A DNA stretch of 64,000 nucleotides from assembly GCF_947495275.1 (NCBI RefSeq), contig NZ_CANLYL010000004.1, positions 124,001-188,000 on the forward strand, given 5' to 3'. Made by a program: the position numbers and the translations under genes. Position 1 is the first letter of the stretch. Every line of letters starts with the position of its first letter. This DNA comes from an uncultured Roseobacter sp. GTDB lineage: Bacteria > Pseudomonadota > Alphaproteobacteria > Rhodobacterales > Rhodobacteraceae. The notes beneath the pieces were generated by a model that was not told the origin of the DNA, did not search any database, and saw only the letters and a program-made list of their open reading frames with translations. Positions 43,347 to 52,040 of the stretch are shown here, in pieces.

Positions 43347-44662
43347 TGGATCCGCTTTTGCTGGGCGCGCTTGTGGCGCTTTGCACCATCATCGTGTTGT
43401 TTTCCGGTGTCTCTGTCGCGGTGGGGTTGCTGATCGTCTCGGCAGGTTTTCTGATGATCTTCGACGGCATGCGCTCGCTGGAACTCATGCCTGAAATCCT
43501 CTTTGGGAAACTCGACAATTTCGCGCTGCTGTCGATTCCGATGTTCATCATCATGGGGGCCTCCATCGCATCGACACGTGCGGGCGCGGACCTCTATGAA
43601 GCCCTCGAACGCTGGCTGACACGGGTGCCAGGCGGCCTTGTCATCTCCAACCTTGGGGCCTGCGCGCTTTTCGCGGCCATGTCGGGATCAAGCCCCGCGA
43701 CCTGTGCCGCCATCGGCAAAATGGGCATTCCGGAGATGCGCAAACGCGGCTACCCCGATGGGGTCGCAGCTGGCTCCATCGCCGCCGGGGGCACCCTGGG
43801 CATTCTGATCCCGCCATCGGTGACCATGATTGTTTACGGCATCGCGACGGAGACGTCGATTGGCAGGCTTTTTCTGGCCGGTGTCATTCCGGGGCTGCTT
43901 CTGGTGGCGCTTTTTATGGCATGGTCTCTCTATTCCACATGGAAATCGGGCAATGCACAGCTGCTGACCGCGGGCAGCTACACGTGGCGCGAAAGGTTCG
44001 AAATCCTGCCGCGTGTCCTGCCGTTTCTTGGCATCATTCTCGGGGTGCTCTATGCGATGTACGGCGGCATCGCGACCCCGTCGGAAACCGCGGCCGTGGG
44101 TGCGCTCCTTTGTCTGCTCATCGCTATGGTGATCTACAAACTCTGGGCACCCGCTGCCTTATGGACGGTTTTGCGTGACAGCACCAAGGAGAGCGTGATG
44201 ATCCTGTTCATCATCGCCGCTGCCGGTGTCTTCTCCTACATGCTGTCGAGCCTTTTCATCACCCAGTCCATCGCGGAATGGATCGGCACGCTGGATGTCA
44301 ATCGTTGGGTGTTGATGGGCACGGTGAATGTGTTTTTGCTGATCGCGGGGTTTTTCCTGCCCCCGGTTGCCGTGATTCTGATGGCGGCACCCATCCTTCT
44401 GCCTATCATCACGACGGCGGGGTTTGATCCCATCTGGTTTGCGGTTGTACTGACCATCAATATGGAAATCGGTCTGATCAGCCCGCCGGTCGGCCTGAAC
44501 CTTTATGTCATCAACGGCATCGCGCCCGATATTTCGCTCAAGACCATTCTGACCGGGTCATTGCCCTTCGTCGCCTGTATGGTCATTGCCATCGTCTTGC
44601 TGTGCGTTTTCCCCGGTCTCGCCACATGGCTGCCGGATGCTGTCATGGGACCTGCGTTTTGA
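43346..44662 (+). CDS. TRAP transporter large permease, DctM family
   Basis: A 438-residue membrane protein with about twelve helices and the DctM signatures AMSGSSPATCAAIGKMGIPEM and SIAAGGTLGILIPPSVTMIVYG, then EIGLISPPVGLNLYVINGIA. It forms the transport path for the substrate bound by the DctP protein. The start is the ATG within TGATG; upstream sequence in frame is a shadow of DctQ. It uses a TRAP permease where rhizobial malonate operons use the MatC carrier. Confidence 0.92.
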   Translation: MDPLLLGALVALCTIIVLFSGVSVAVGLLIVSAGFLMIFDGMRSLELMPEILFGKLDNFALLSIPMFIIMGASIASTRAGADLYEALERWLTRVPGGLVISNLGACALFAAMSGSSPATCAAIGKMGIPEMRKRGYPDGVAAGSIAAGGTLGILIPPSVTMIVYGIATETSIGRLFLAGVIPGLLLVALFMAWSLYSTWKSGNAQLLTAGSYTWRERFEILPRVLPFLGIILGVLYAMYGGIATPSETAAVGALLCLLIAMVIYKLWAPAALWTVLRDSTKESVMILFIIAAAGVFSYMLSSLFITQSIAEWIGTLDVNRWVLMGTVNVFLLIAGFFLPPVAVILMAAPILLPIITTAGFDPIWFAVVLTINMEIGLISPPVGLNLYVINGIAPDISLKTILTGSLPFVACMVIAIVLLCVFPGLATWLPDAVMGPAF

Positions 44663-45903
44663 GCCTTTTTGCCGATCTTCTCTCTTCTGTTTTCGAGCGC
44701 CGCTACCGCAGTGCGCTGGAACCGGAGCTGAGCGGACGCAGCATTCAGGAGCTATGTTTTGACCTGCTGGGAAGCGCTGGCGAAGTATCAGGCTCAGTGA
44801 CGGCACGGTACATTCTAGACCGCTATAACCAAATGAGCGTCGTAGAGAAAACGGCGTTTTTCTGGTTTCTGACCAATGACCTGGGATTAATGCCAGACGC
44901 GGTTCACACAGCGTTGGCGGAATACGAATCCACCCCGAACAAATCCACATACCGGGCCTTCATGCAGGCGGTCGAGCCCCGGCGACAGGAGTTGGCGCGC
45001 AGATTGAACCGGGTGCCCGGTGCCACGGCGCAATTGGTGAAGCTGCGCGCGGATTTACGCGAACTTTTACCGGAAAACCCCGCTTTCGATTTGGTGGATC
45101 AGGATTTCAAACATCTCTTTTCGTCCTGGTTCAATAGGGGATTTCTGGTTCTGCGCCCGATCAACTGGGAAAGCGCCGCCGAAATCCTTGAAAAGATAAT
45201 TGCCTATGAGGCGGTGCACGCCATTGGCAGTTGGGAAGATCTGCGCAGACGGGTCCAGCCCAGCGACCGGCGCTGCTATGCATTTTTCCATCCGGCGATG
45301 CCAAACGAACCGTTGATATTTGTCGAGGTGGCGTTGACCAAAGGGGTTCCCGGGGCCATTCAGACAGTATTGTCAGAGGAACGCGATACCCTGGACGCAA
45401 TCGAAGCAGATACGGCTGTCTTTTATTCCATTTCCAATTGTCAGGCCGGCCTTGCGGGTATTTCGTTCGGCAACTCCCTGATCAAACAAGTGGCTGCAGA
45501 TTTGTCACGCGATCTGCCGGGTATTGAGACGTTTGTCACACTGTCGCCGATTCCGGGGCTGAACGATTGGATGCCTCAGCGTGATGAGCAGGATGTCGCG
45601 AAAGGAGAAGCGTTGCGTCAGGCGGCGGCCTATTATCTTTTGCAAGTCAAACGGCCCGATGGCCGTCCGCGCGACTCTGTTGCACGTTTTCATCTGGGTA
45701 ACGGGGCTTTGGTTCACGATGTGCATGCTGCCGCTGACCTTTCGGCGAATGGCATGACGCAATCGTCGGGAGCAATGGTCAACTACCTTTATGACCTGCC
45801 AAGGGTCGCGGAGTATCATGAAGGATACGCAACCGAACACAGTATTGCGGCCTCTGTCGAGGTTCAGGCCCTTGCTGCTGCATATCAGAAATCCCTGCAA
45901 TGA
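44659..45903 (+). CDS. matA: Malonyl-CoA decarboxylase MatA
   Basis: A 414-residue malonyl-CoA decarboxylase, converting malonyl-CoA to acetyl-CoA and CO2. Conserved parts include FFWFLTNDLGL in the helical N-terminal domain and, in the GNAT-like catalytic domain, CYAFFHPAMPNEPLIFVEVAL and TLSPIPGLNDWM (Ser of the catalytic pair), with His in ARFHLGNGA. The likely start is a TTG overlapping the permease stop (TTGA); an ATG at 44626 is the alternative. With MatB downstream it completes malonate to acetyl-CoA. Confidence 0.92.
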   Translation: MSLFADLLSSVFERRYRSALEPELSGRSIQELCFDLLGSAGEVSGSVTARYILDRYNQMSVVEKTAFFWFLTNDLGLMPDAVHTALAEYESTPNKSTYRAFMQAVEPRRQELARRLNRVPGATAQLVKLRADLRELLPENPAFDLVDQDFKHLFSSWFNRGFLVLRPINWESAAEILEKIIAYEAVHAIGSWEDLRRRVQPSDRRCYAFFHPAMPNEPLIFVEVALTKGVPGAIQTVLSEERDTLDAIEADTAVFYSISNCQAGLAGISFGNSLIKQVAADLSRDLPGIETFVTLSPIPGLNDWMPQRDEQDVAKGEALRQAAAYYLLQVKRPDGRPRDSVARFHLGNGALVHDVHAAADLSANGMTQSSGAMVNYLYDLPRVAEYHEGYATEHSIAASVEVQALAAAYQKSLQ

Positions 45904-45913
45904 GGGCAAGGTG

Positions 45914-47428
45914 ATGGCAAATCCGCTTTATGATACGCTCTTTGGCCGCCACGCGGAGAGAGAGACGCCCTTCCTCTTTCTGCCCGATGGAGAGGCCCTG
46001 ACACATGCCGCGTTTCTGGACATGACGGCGCGTTTTGCCCATTCATTTGCTGCCCTCGGTGTGTCCGCCGGTGACAGGCTGGCGGTGCAGATCGAAAAGT
46101 CCCTGCAGGCGTTGGCGGTCTATGCGGCCTGCGTTCAGTCCGGCATCGTTTTCCTGCCACTCAACACTGGCTACACCGCCAGCGAATTCAGTTATTTTGT
46201 CGAGAACAGCGGAGCGGCCCTGGTGCTGTGTGACCCGGCCCGGAAAGAGAGCCTGACCGCAATTGCTGAAACCAACGGTGCCTTGCTTGAAACGCTGGGT
46301 GCGGATGGGCGGGGCAGCCTGTCGGAGCTTGCGGCCCGCTTGCCCGACCGCTTTGAAACCGTGGCGCGCGGCCCGGATGATCTGGCCGCTCTTCTTTATA
46401 CTTCCGGCACCACGGGACGCTCGAAAGGCGCGATGCTGACACAGGGCAATCTGCTGTCCAATGCGGAAACCCTCACGCGGGTGTGGCGTTTCGACAAAGA
46501 AGACGTGCTGCTGCATGCGCTGCCGATCTTTCACACCCATGGGCTTTTTGTTGCGACCAACATCACCCTGTTGGCAGGTGGTGCGATGATTTTCCTGCCG
46601 AAATTTGACCTTGACGCCATCATCGACCGCCTGCCTCAGGCCACGTCAATGATGGGTGTGCCGACCTTTTACACGCGTCTTCTGGAAGATCCGCGTTTCA
46701 CGCGGGATCTGGCGGCACATATGCGGCTTTTCATTTCCGGAAGCGCGCCGCTGCTGTCGGAAACCCATACGCGCTTTGAAGAGCGCACGGGCCACCGCAT
46801 TCTGGAACGCTATGGCATGACCGAAACCAATATGAATACCTCCAACCCCTATGACGGCGACCGCAGGCCCGGAACGGTCGGATTTGCCTTGCCGGATGTG
46901 GAGCTGAAGGTGACCGATCCGGCAACGGGTGCGACATTGCCGGACGGCAAAATTGGCCAGATCGAAGTGCGCGGCCCGAATGTGTTCAAAGGCTATTGGC
47001 AGATGCCTGAAAAAACCCGTGAAGAACTGCGAGAGGATGGGTTTTTCATCACCGGTGATCTCGGCGTGATCGACGATCAGGGGTATCTTCAGATTGTGGG
47101 CCGCAACAAGGATTTGATCATTTCAGGCGGTTACAACGTCTACCCCAAGGAGATAGAGGCCGTGCTGGATGCGCAACCCGGCGTTCTGGAAAGCGCTGTG
47201 GTGGGCGTGCCGCATCCTGATTTTGGGGAAACCGTGATCGGCATTGTGGTTCCGGAGAAAGGGGTTACGCCGGATACGGCGCGCATCAACGCGTCGGTGC
47301 AGGATCAATTGGCGCGTTTCAAACATCCGCAAAAGCTGATCGTGCGGGATGCGTTGCCGCGAAACACCATGGGCAAGGTGCAAAAGAACCTGTTGCGCGA
47401 GGAATATGCGACGCTGTTTGCCGACTAG
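45914..47428 (+). CDS. matB: Malonyl-CoA synthetase MatB
   Basis: A 504-residue adenylate-forming enzyme that activates malonate with ATP and CoA. The P-loop is LLYTSGTTGRSKGAMLTQG. The A5 motif is ERYGMTETNMNTSNPYDGDR, in which MatB-type enzymes use Arg residues for the second carboxylate. The A8 region is GYLQIVGRNKDLIISGGYNV, and the catalytic Lys lies in LPRNTMGKVQKNLLR. The ATG at 45914 is the best start. Last gene of the mat operon; its stop overlaps that of the convergent dehydrogenase. Confidence 0.93.
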   Translation: MANPLYDTLFGRHAERETPFLFLPDGEALTHAAFLDMTARFAHSFAALGVSAGDRLAVQIEKSLQALAVYAACVQSGIVFLPLNTGYTASEFSYFVENSGAALVLCDPARKESLTAIAETNGALLETLGADGRGSLSELAARLPDRFETVARGPDDLAALLYTSGTTGRSKGAMLTQGNLLSNAETLTRVWRFDKEDVLLHALPIFHTHGLFVATNITLLAGGAMIFLPKFDLDAIIDRLPQATSMMGVPTFYTRLLEDPRFTRDLAAHMRLFISGSAPLLSETHTRFEERTGHRILERYGMTETNMNTSNPYDGDRRPGTVGFALPDVELKVTDPATGATLPDGKIGQIEVRGPNVFKGYWQMPEKTREELREDGFFITGDLGVIDDQGYLQIVGRNKDLIISGGYNVYPKEIEAVLDAQPGVLESAVVGVPHPDFGETVIGIVVPEKGVTPDTARINASVQDQLARFKHPQKLIVRDALPRNTMGKVQKNLLREEYATLFAD

Positions 47429-48384
47429 AGCTTGTCCCTGGGGGTTTGACCCGCAAAGAACGCATCCAGATTGTCCAGCGCGCGAAATCCCATGGCATCG
47501 CGTGTGCGTGTGGTCGCGGAGCCGATGTGCGGCAGCATGAAGATATTCTCATGTGCGGCAAATGCCGGGTTGCCGCCGGGCTCCACCTGAAAACAGTCAA
47601 GGCCCGCTGCCGCAATTTGACCGCTGGCAAGCGCCTCCAGCAAGGCGGCCTCATCGACCAGAGCGCCCCGGGCCGAATTCACCATGACAGCGCCCTTGGG
47701 CAACAGGGCGAAGCGTTCCGCATTCATCAGATTGGTTGTCTGCGGTGTGGCGGGGCAGTGCAGGGATAGAAAATCTGCCACGCTCAGCAGGCTCTCGACG
47801 GTATCATGGTAGGTGGCGCCAGCGGCGATACCCTCGGGTAGCGGGCTCCGGTTATAATAGTGGATTTTCATATCGAACCCGCGCGCCTTGGCGGCAAATG
47901 CGCGCCCGACGCGCCCCATGCCGATGATCCCCAGCCGTGATCCCGTCACCTGTTTGCCGACCATGAAAGAGGGTGACCAGAAGTCCCACGCGCCAGTGCG
48001 CACGATCCGGTCACCTGCCACCGCGTGACGCGCGGCACCGAGCATCAACAGCATCGCCAGTTCCGCTGTGGCATCCGACAGCACGTCTGGCGTGTTGGTC
48101 ACCGTAATGCCCCGCGCGGCCAGTGCGGGCAGATCGCAATGGTCAACGCCCACCGAGTGATTGGCGATGATTTTCAGCCTGGTATCCAACTGTGCCGCGA
48201 CGTCGGCGCTGAAGTGTTCCGAATGGCAGGGAATGATCGCGTCAAATTCCGCGCTGGCGGCAATAAGCGCGTCGGCGCTGCCCGGCGTGTCTTCGTGATT
48301 GATAACCGTGTCATAGTCGCGCGCGGCGCGTTCAAGCGTGGCATCAGAGAGGCGGCGGGTGATCCACAAACGGGGCTTTGTCAT
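47425..48384 (-). CDS. D-2-hydroxyacid dehydrogenase, glyoxylate/hydroxypyruvate reductase type
   Basis: A 319-residue NAD(P)-dependent dehydrogenase. The Rossmann motif is GIIGMGRVGRAFAAKARGFD. The catalytic Arg lies in NSARGALVDE, the Glu near residue 260 and the His in LPHIGSAT. The second Rossmann strand (IHYYNRSPL) has Asn-Arg-Ser instead of an acidic residue, which favours NADPH. It may reduce glyoxylate or hydroxypyruvate, or oxidise a D-2-hydroxy acid. It closes the operon that starts with the second TRAP binding protein and lies near the glyoxylate-assimilating bhc genes. Confidence 0.88.
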   Translation of the reverse strand: MTKPRLWITRRLSDATLERAARDYDTVINHEDTPGSADALIAASAEFDAIIPCHSEHFSADVAAQLDTRLKIIANHSVGVDHCDLPALAARGITVTNTPDVLSDATAELAMLLMLGAARHAVAGDRIVRTGAWDFWSPSFMVGKQVTGSRLGIIGMGRVGRAFAAKARGFDMKIHYYNRSPLPEGIAAGATYHDTVESLLSVADFLSLHCPATPQTTNLMNAERFALLPKGAVMVNSARGALVDEAALLEALASGQIAAAGLDCFQVEPGGNPAFAAHENIFMLPHIGSATTRTRDAMGFRALDNLDAFFAGQTPRDKL

Positions 48385-48387
48385 GGG

Positions 48388-48582
48388 TTATTTCTTCCGG
48401 ATGCATTCATCCCAATAATCATAGATCGCCATGCCGCAAACGATGATCGCGATCACCATGAAAGGAAAACCGCCCCAAAAACCGGCGAAGCCCGACGAGA
48501 TGCTGTGAGACAGCCCGCTGATGAAGGTCACCAGCAAGGCGGTGCCAATCAGACCCATGATCAGTTTGGTGATATATGACAT
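48388..48582 (-). CDS. Small two-helix membrane protein
   Basis: A 64-residue protein, MSYITKLIMGLIGTALLVTF and onward, with two predicted membrane helices and a short charged C terminus (YDYWDECIRKK). It lies between the dehydrogenase and amidase genes with gaps of 3 and 16 bases. No family recognised; it is probably co-transcribed, and its function is unknown. Confidence 0.65.
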   Translation of the reverse strand: MSYITKLIMGLIGTALLVTFISGLSHSISSGFAGFWGGFPFMVIAIIVCGMAIYDYWDECIRKK

Positions 48583-48598
48583 TGATCAGACCTCTTTT

Positions 48599-49939
48599 TC
48601 AGGCGGCCTCTGCCGCGATGTGTTGTTGCAGCCAGCGTGCGGTGCGCATCAGCCGGTCGTCCTTTTTGGCCGGTCCGATCAGTTGTACACCAATGGGCAG
48701 GCCGGCCTCTCCCACAAGCAAGGGCAAAGTAACACAAGGCAGGCCCGCAAGCGTCCATAAAGTGCAGAAGATCGGATCGCCGGTGCCGGACCCGAACCGC
48801 GGGGCCTCTCCCGCAGCAGCAGGGGCCAGGATCGCGTCATATTCGGTGAAAAAGTCCTCAAAGAAGGCTTCGGCGGATGCTTTGACGGCCAATGCATCGT
48901 CATATTCTGTCTGGCTGATCTGGCGTGCACGCGTGATGATCGGTTTCAACGTGTCGCTGATCTGATCCCAGTGAGCATCAAAGACCTGCGCCTGATGGTG
49001 TGCAATTTCAAACTCGTGGATGCGTGCCTGCACGGCTACAAGTTCAGACAGTTGATCGGCTGGATCCATGCGTCTGACACGCTCTCCCAATATCTCCATC
49101 ACCCCGTCGAGACCTTCGCGGGTGTCCTCCGCCAGACGGTCGTTGAAGGGCAGATTGAACCAGACGATATCCGGCTCCATCGCGGGGTCTTCGACAGCTG
49201 CCTTTGCCATACGCGGGCGGGCGTGGCCAAAGCTCTCGCGGTCCCGTTGGTCGTAGGCGCTGATGGCGTCGGCCAGAAAAGCCGCGTCTTCCAGCGTCCG
49301 GGCGAATGTCCCGATCTGATCAAGCGACACAGAGGTTTGCAGGACACCAGTGCGCGGGATCGTTCCACGTGTGGGTTTAAACCCGAATGTCCCGCAGAAG
49401 GAGGCGGGCCGGATAACGGACCCGTTGGTCTGTGTGCCGATGGCCAGTGGGACATGACCGGCAGCGACGGCAGCCGCCGATCCGCTCGAAGACCCGCCGG
49501 GCGAATGCTCAGTGTTGTGCGGGTTGCGGGTTTCATTGGCATGCACAAAGGCCAGTTCGGTCGTCACGGTTTTCCCCATGATCACCGCCCCGGCTTCGCG
49601 CAGCAATTCGACGATCCGCGCATCATCTTCGTTTTGACGGCCCGCAAAGATGGGGGTGCCACGCTGAGTGGGCATGTCGCGCGTGTCGATGATGTCTTTC
49701 AACGCCACCGGCAATCCGTGAAGCGGCCCTGTTGCCAGGCCCTTTTGCCGCAAGGTGTCACAGGCTTCGGCCTGTGCCAGTGCGGCACCGGGATCAAGAA
49801 AGGCCCAGGCGCGGATCGCGTCATCGGTTTGCGCGATATGATCGAGACAGGACTGCACCAGCTGAACGGATTTAAGCTGGCCGGAGGCGATAAATCGCGC
49901 CGCCTCCGTTGCCGAGAGCGTATGCGGTTTGATCTTCAC
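48599..49939 (-). CDS. Amidase signature family hydrolase
   Basis: A 446-residue amidase with the Ser-cisSer-Lys triad: Lys in LPVALKDIID, the cis-Ser in PGGSSSGSAAAVAAG, and the nucleophile Ser in GTQTNGSVIRPASFCG. No gatB or gatC is present, so it is a stand-alone catabolic amidase, not the tRNA amidotransferase. Its start overlaps the TRAP large permease stop (ATGA). It may release an acid from an imported amide; the substrate is unknown. Confidence 0.9.
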   Translation of the reverse strand: MKIKPHTLSATEAARFIASGQLKSVQLVQSCLDHIAQTDDAIRAWAFLDPGAALAQAEACDTLRQKGLATGPLHGLPVALKDIIDTRDMPTQRGTPIFAGRQNEDDARIVELLREAGAVIMGKTVTTELAFVHANETRNPHNTEHSPGGSSSGSAAAVAAGHVPLAIGTQTNGSVIRPASFCGTFGFKPTRGTIPRTGVLQTSVSLDQIGTFARTLEDAAFLADAISAYDQRDRESFGHARPRMAKAAVEDPAMEPDIVWFNLPFNDRLAEDTREGLDGVMEILGERVRRMDPADQLSELVAVQARIHEFEIAHHQAQVFDAHWDQISDTLKPIITRARQISQTEYDDALAVKASAEAFFEDFFTEYDAILAPAAAGEAPRFGSGTGDPIFCTLWTLAGLPCVTLPLLVGEAGLPIGVQLIGPAKKDDRLMRTARWLQQHIAAEAA

Positions 49940-51303
49940 GGAATATATTCACCGAAGAGATAATCGGGGAACCACAGCGCAATGCCCGGGAACTGATACA
50001 TCAGCACCATCGTCAGGATCACGATGCCGAGATAGGGCATGATGCCACGGAAGATTTCCATCAGTTCGATCTGCTTTTTGAGCACCCCCTTTAAGTAATA
50101 GGCCGACATGGCCATGGGCGGGGTCAAGAACGAGGTCTGAAGGTTCAGCGCCACCAGCATCGCAAAGAAATAGGGGTTCACGCCGAAGACTTCGAGCAAT
50201 GGCAGGAAGATTGGCACGAAGATGATCAGGATTTCCGACCATTCCAGCGGCCAGCCCAGCAGGAAGATGATGATCTGCGCAAGCACCAGGAACTGCCAGG
50301 GCTCCAGGTCCATGCCGCCGACCCAATCGGCGATGATGTCATGCCCCCCGAGGTAGGAGAAGACGGAAGCAAAGGTCCAGGAGCCGACAAAGAGCCAGCA
50401 GACCATGGCGGTCGCCTTGGCGGTGAGGAACACGCTTTCCTTGAGCTTGGTCCAGGTCATCGACCGGTAGAGCACGGCGAGAACCATTCCGCCCAAAGCC
50501 CCCATGGCCGCCGCTTCCGCCGGTGTCGCCAGACCGCCAAGGATCGAGCCCAGAACCAGCGCAATGAGCACCGTCAGGGGCACAAAACTGACCAACAGAT
50601 TCCAGTAAATTTCGCGCGGCGGCGGGATGTCATCCATCTGCGGCTTGGGGGCCAAAGCAGGGTTAAACCAGACCCGGACGATCACATAGACGATATATAG
50701 GCCCGCCAGGAGCAACCCGGGGAAGACGGCCGCCGCGTAGAGGCGCAGCGGGGATAGATCCGCGATCGCCGAATAAACGATCAGCATGATGGACGGTGGG
50801 ATCAAGATGCCCAGTGTCCCGCCCGCGCAGATAACGCCAGAGGCGAAACTTTTGTTATAGTTGGCGTTGGCCATGGCGGGAAAAGCCAGGAGCCCCATCA
50901 GGGTCACAACAGCGCCGACGATGCCTGAGGCGGTGGAGAAGACCGCGCAGGTCAGCAGGGCGGCGATGGCCAACGAGCCGGGCAGGTTGCGCGCCGCCTG
51001 ATAGAGCGAGAAGAAGAGCTTGTCGACGATATTGGCGCGTTCGACCACGTAGCCCATGAACAAAAACAGCGGGATCGCCACCAGCGTGGGGTTTTCCATC
51101 ACCGAATAGGTGTTCTGGTTGAGCAGGTAGAAAATATTGTTGTTGAAGATATCGCTGAAGGTCTCGATCGGATGACCTTGGTGATAGGCGTAATAGCCAA
51201 AGGCCACGCCCATCGCCAAAAGCGTGAAGGCAATCGGAAACCCAAGCAAAACCAGCAAAATAAACAGGCCCAGCATCAACAGGGCGACTTCGGGATTTGT
51301 CAT
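49936..51303 (-). CDS. TRAP transporter large permease, DctM family (second system)
   Basis: A 455-residue membrane protein with about twelve helices. Signatures include TASGIVGAVVTLMGLLAFPAM and VICAGGTLGILIPPSIMLIVYS. The segment LLGWPLEWSEILIIFVPIFL and the TSFLTPPMAMSAYYLKG loop are typical of the FcbT3/TakM-like subgroup that pairs with Tat-exported binding proteins. It serves the DctQ and DctP proteins encoded upstream. Confidence 0.92.
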   Translation of the reverse strand: MTNPEVALLMLGLFILLVLLGFPIAFTLLAMGVAFGYYAYHQGHPIETFSDIFNNNIFYLLNQNTYSVMENPTLVAIPLFLFMGYVVERANIVDKLFFSLYQAARNLPGSLAIAALLTCAVFSTASGIVGAVVTLMGLLAFPAMANANYNKSFASGVICAGGTLGILIPPSIMLIVYSAIADLSPLRLYAAAVFPGLLLAGLYIVYVIVRVWFNPALAPKPQMDDIPPPREIYWNLLVSFVPLTVLIALVLGSILGGLATPAEAAAMGALGGMVLAVLYRSMTWTKLKESVFLTAKATAMVCWLFVGSWTFASVFSYLGGHDIIADWVGGMDLEPWQFLVLAQIIIFLLGWPLEWSEILIIFVPIFLPLLEVFGVNPYFFAMLVALNLQTSFLTPPMAMSAYYLKGVLKKQIELMEIFRGIMPYLGIVILTMVLMYQFPGIALWFPDYLFGEYIP

Positions 51304-51333
51304 TTTTGTATCTTTCTTCCTGCTGGCGCGTCG

Positions 51334-51924
51334 TTATTGCTTGCCGGGATGGATGGCTTGGATTTCAGCGATATCTGCGTCCGAGAGCAGATCTTCGGTC
51401 TCTTTCACATCGGCCAGCCGCTCGGGCCATTCCCCGCTTCGGATGGCGATGACACAACGCACCAGCTCGGCGACGCCCTGGATCATCAAAAGCGCACCGG
51501 CAACCGGGATCAGCGATTTGAAAAAGTAGATCTGAATGCTGGCGGGGCTGTTGAAGCTCACTTCCTTATAGCGCCAGCTGTCTGAGGCGATCTCGTAGCC
51601 GAACCAGACAAGGGCGGTGACGCCCGGAAAGAAAAACAGGAAGTAGAGGAGGAAATCGAGGCTCGCCTGCACCTTGACCGGGAAGAGACGGTAGATGACG
51701 TCGGCGCGTACGTGGGTGTCTTGCGCCAGTGCATAGGCGCCACACATCAGGAACAATGCACCATACATCTGGATCATCATGTCAAAGGCCCAGACGGTGG
51801 GCGCATTGAGCACATAGCGCACGAAGACCTCATATGACACGGACAGCGTGAGGATCAGGATGCACCAGCCGAATGCGCGACCGACCCAAAGGCTCAATCC
51901 TTCGATGGCATGTACGAATTTCAT
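51334..51924 (-). CDS. TRAP transporter small permease, DctQ family (second system)
   Basis: A 196-residue protein with four predicted membrane helices and the pattern YEVFVRYVLNAPTVWAFDMM, then HVRADVIYRLFPVKVQ. Its C-terminal 35 residues are acidic and cytoplasmic. It lies between the binding-protein gene (upstream, beyond a hairpin) and the large permease gene. Confidence 0.9.
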   Translation of the reverse strand: MKFVHAIEGLSLWVGRAFGWCILILTLSVSYEVFVRYVLNAPTVWAFDMMIQMYGALFLMCGAYALAQDTHVRADVIYRLFPVKVQASLDFLLYFLFFFPGVTALVWFGYEIASDSWRYKEVSFNSPASIQIYFFKSLIPVAGALLMIQGVAELVRCVIAIRSGEWPERLADVKETEDLLSDADIAEIQAIHPGKQ

Positions 51925-51990
51925 GGTAGTTGATTTCCCTGTCGCGGCTGCGCGAACGCTTTTCTGGTGGCCCGGTCAGCATCATGTAAA

Positions 51991-52016
51991 CCCGGACATC
52001 TTGCGAGATGCCCGGG
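51991..52016 (-). other. Intercistronic hairpin after the second DctP gene
   Basis: On the minus strand an eleven-pair stem with one mismatch (51991-52001 with 52006-52016) and a four-base loop lies 24 bases after the binding-protein stop. No strong T tract follows. Confidence 0.55.
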
Positions 52017-52040
52017 GTCACTTTTTTGTGCTTTGTCAGA

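Noticed and set aside
48599-49939. GatA subunit of the glutamyl-tRNA amidotransferase
   Set aside because: No gatB or gatC nearby, catabolic TRAP operon context, and translational coupling to the permease.
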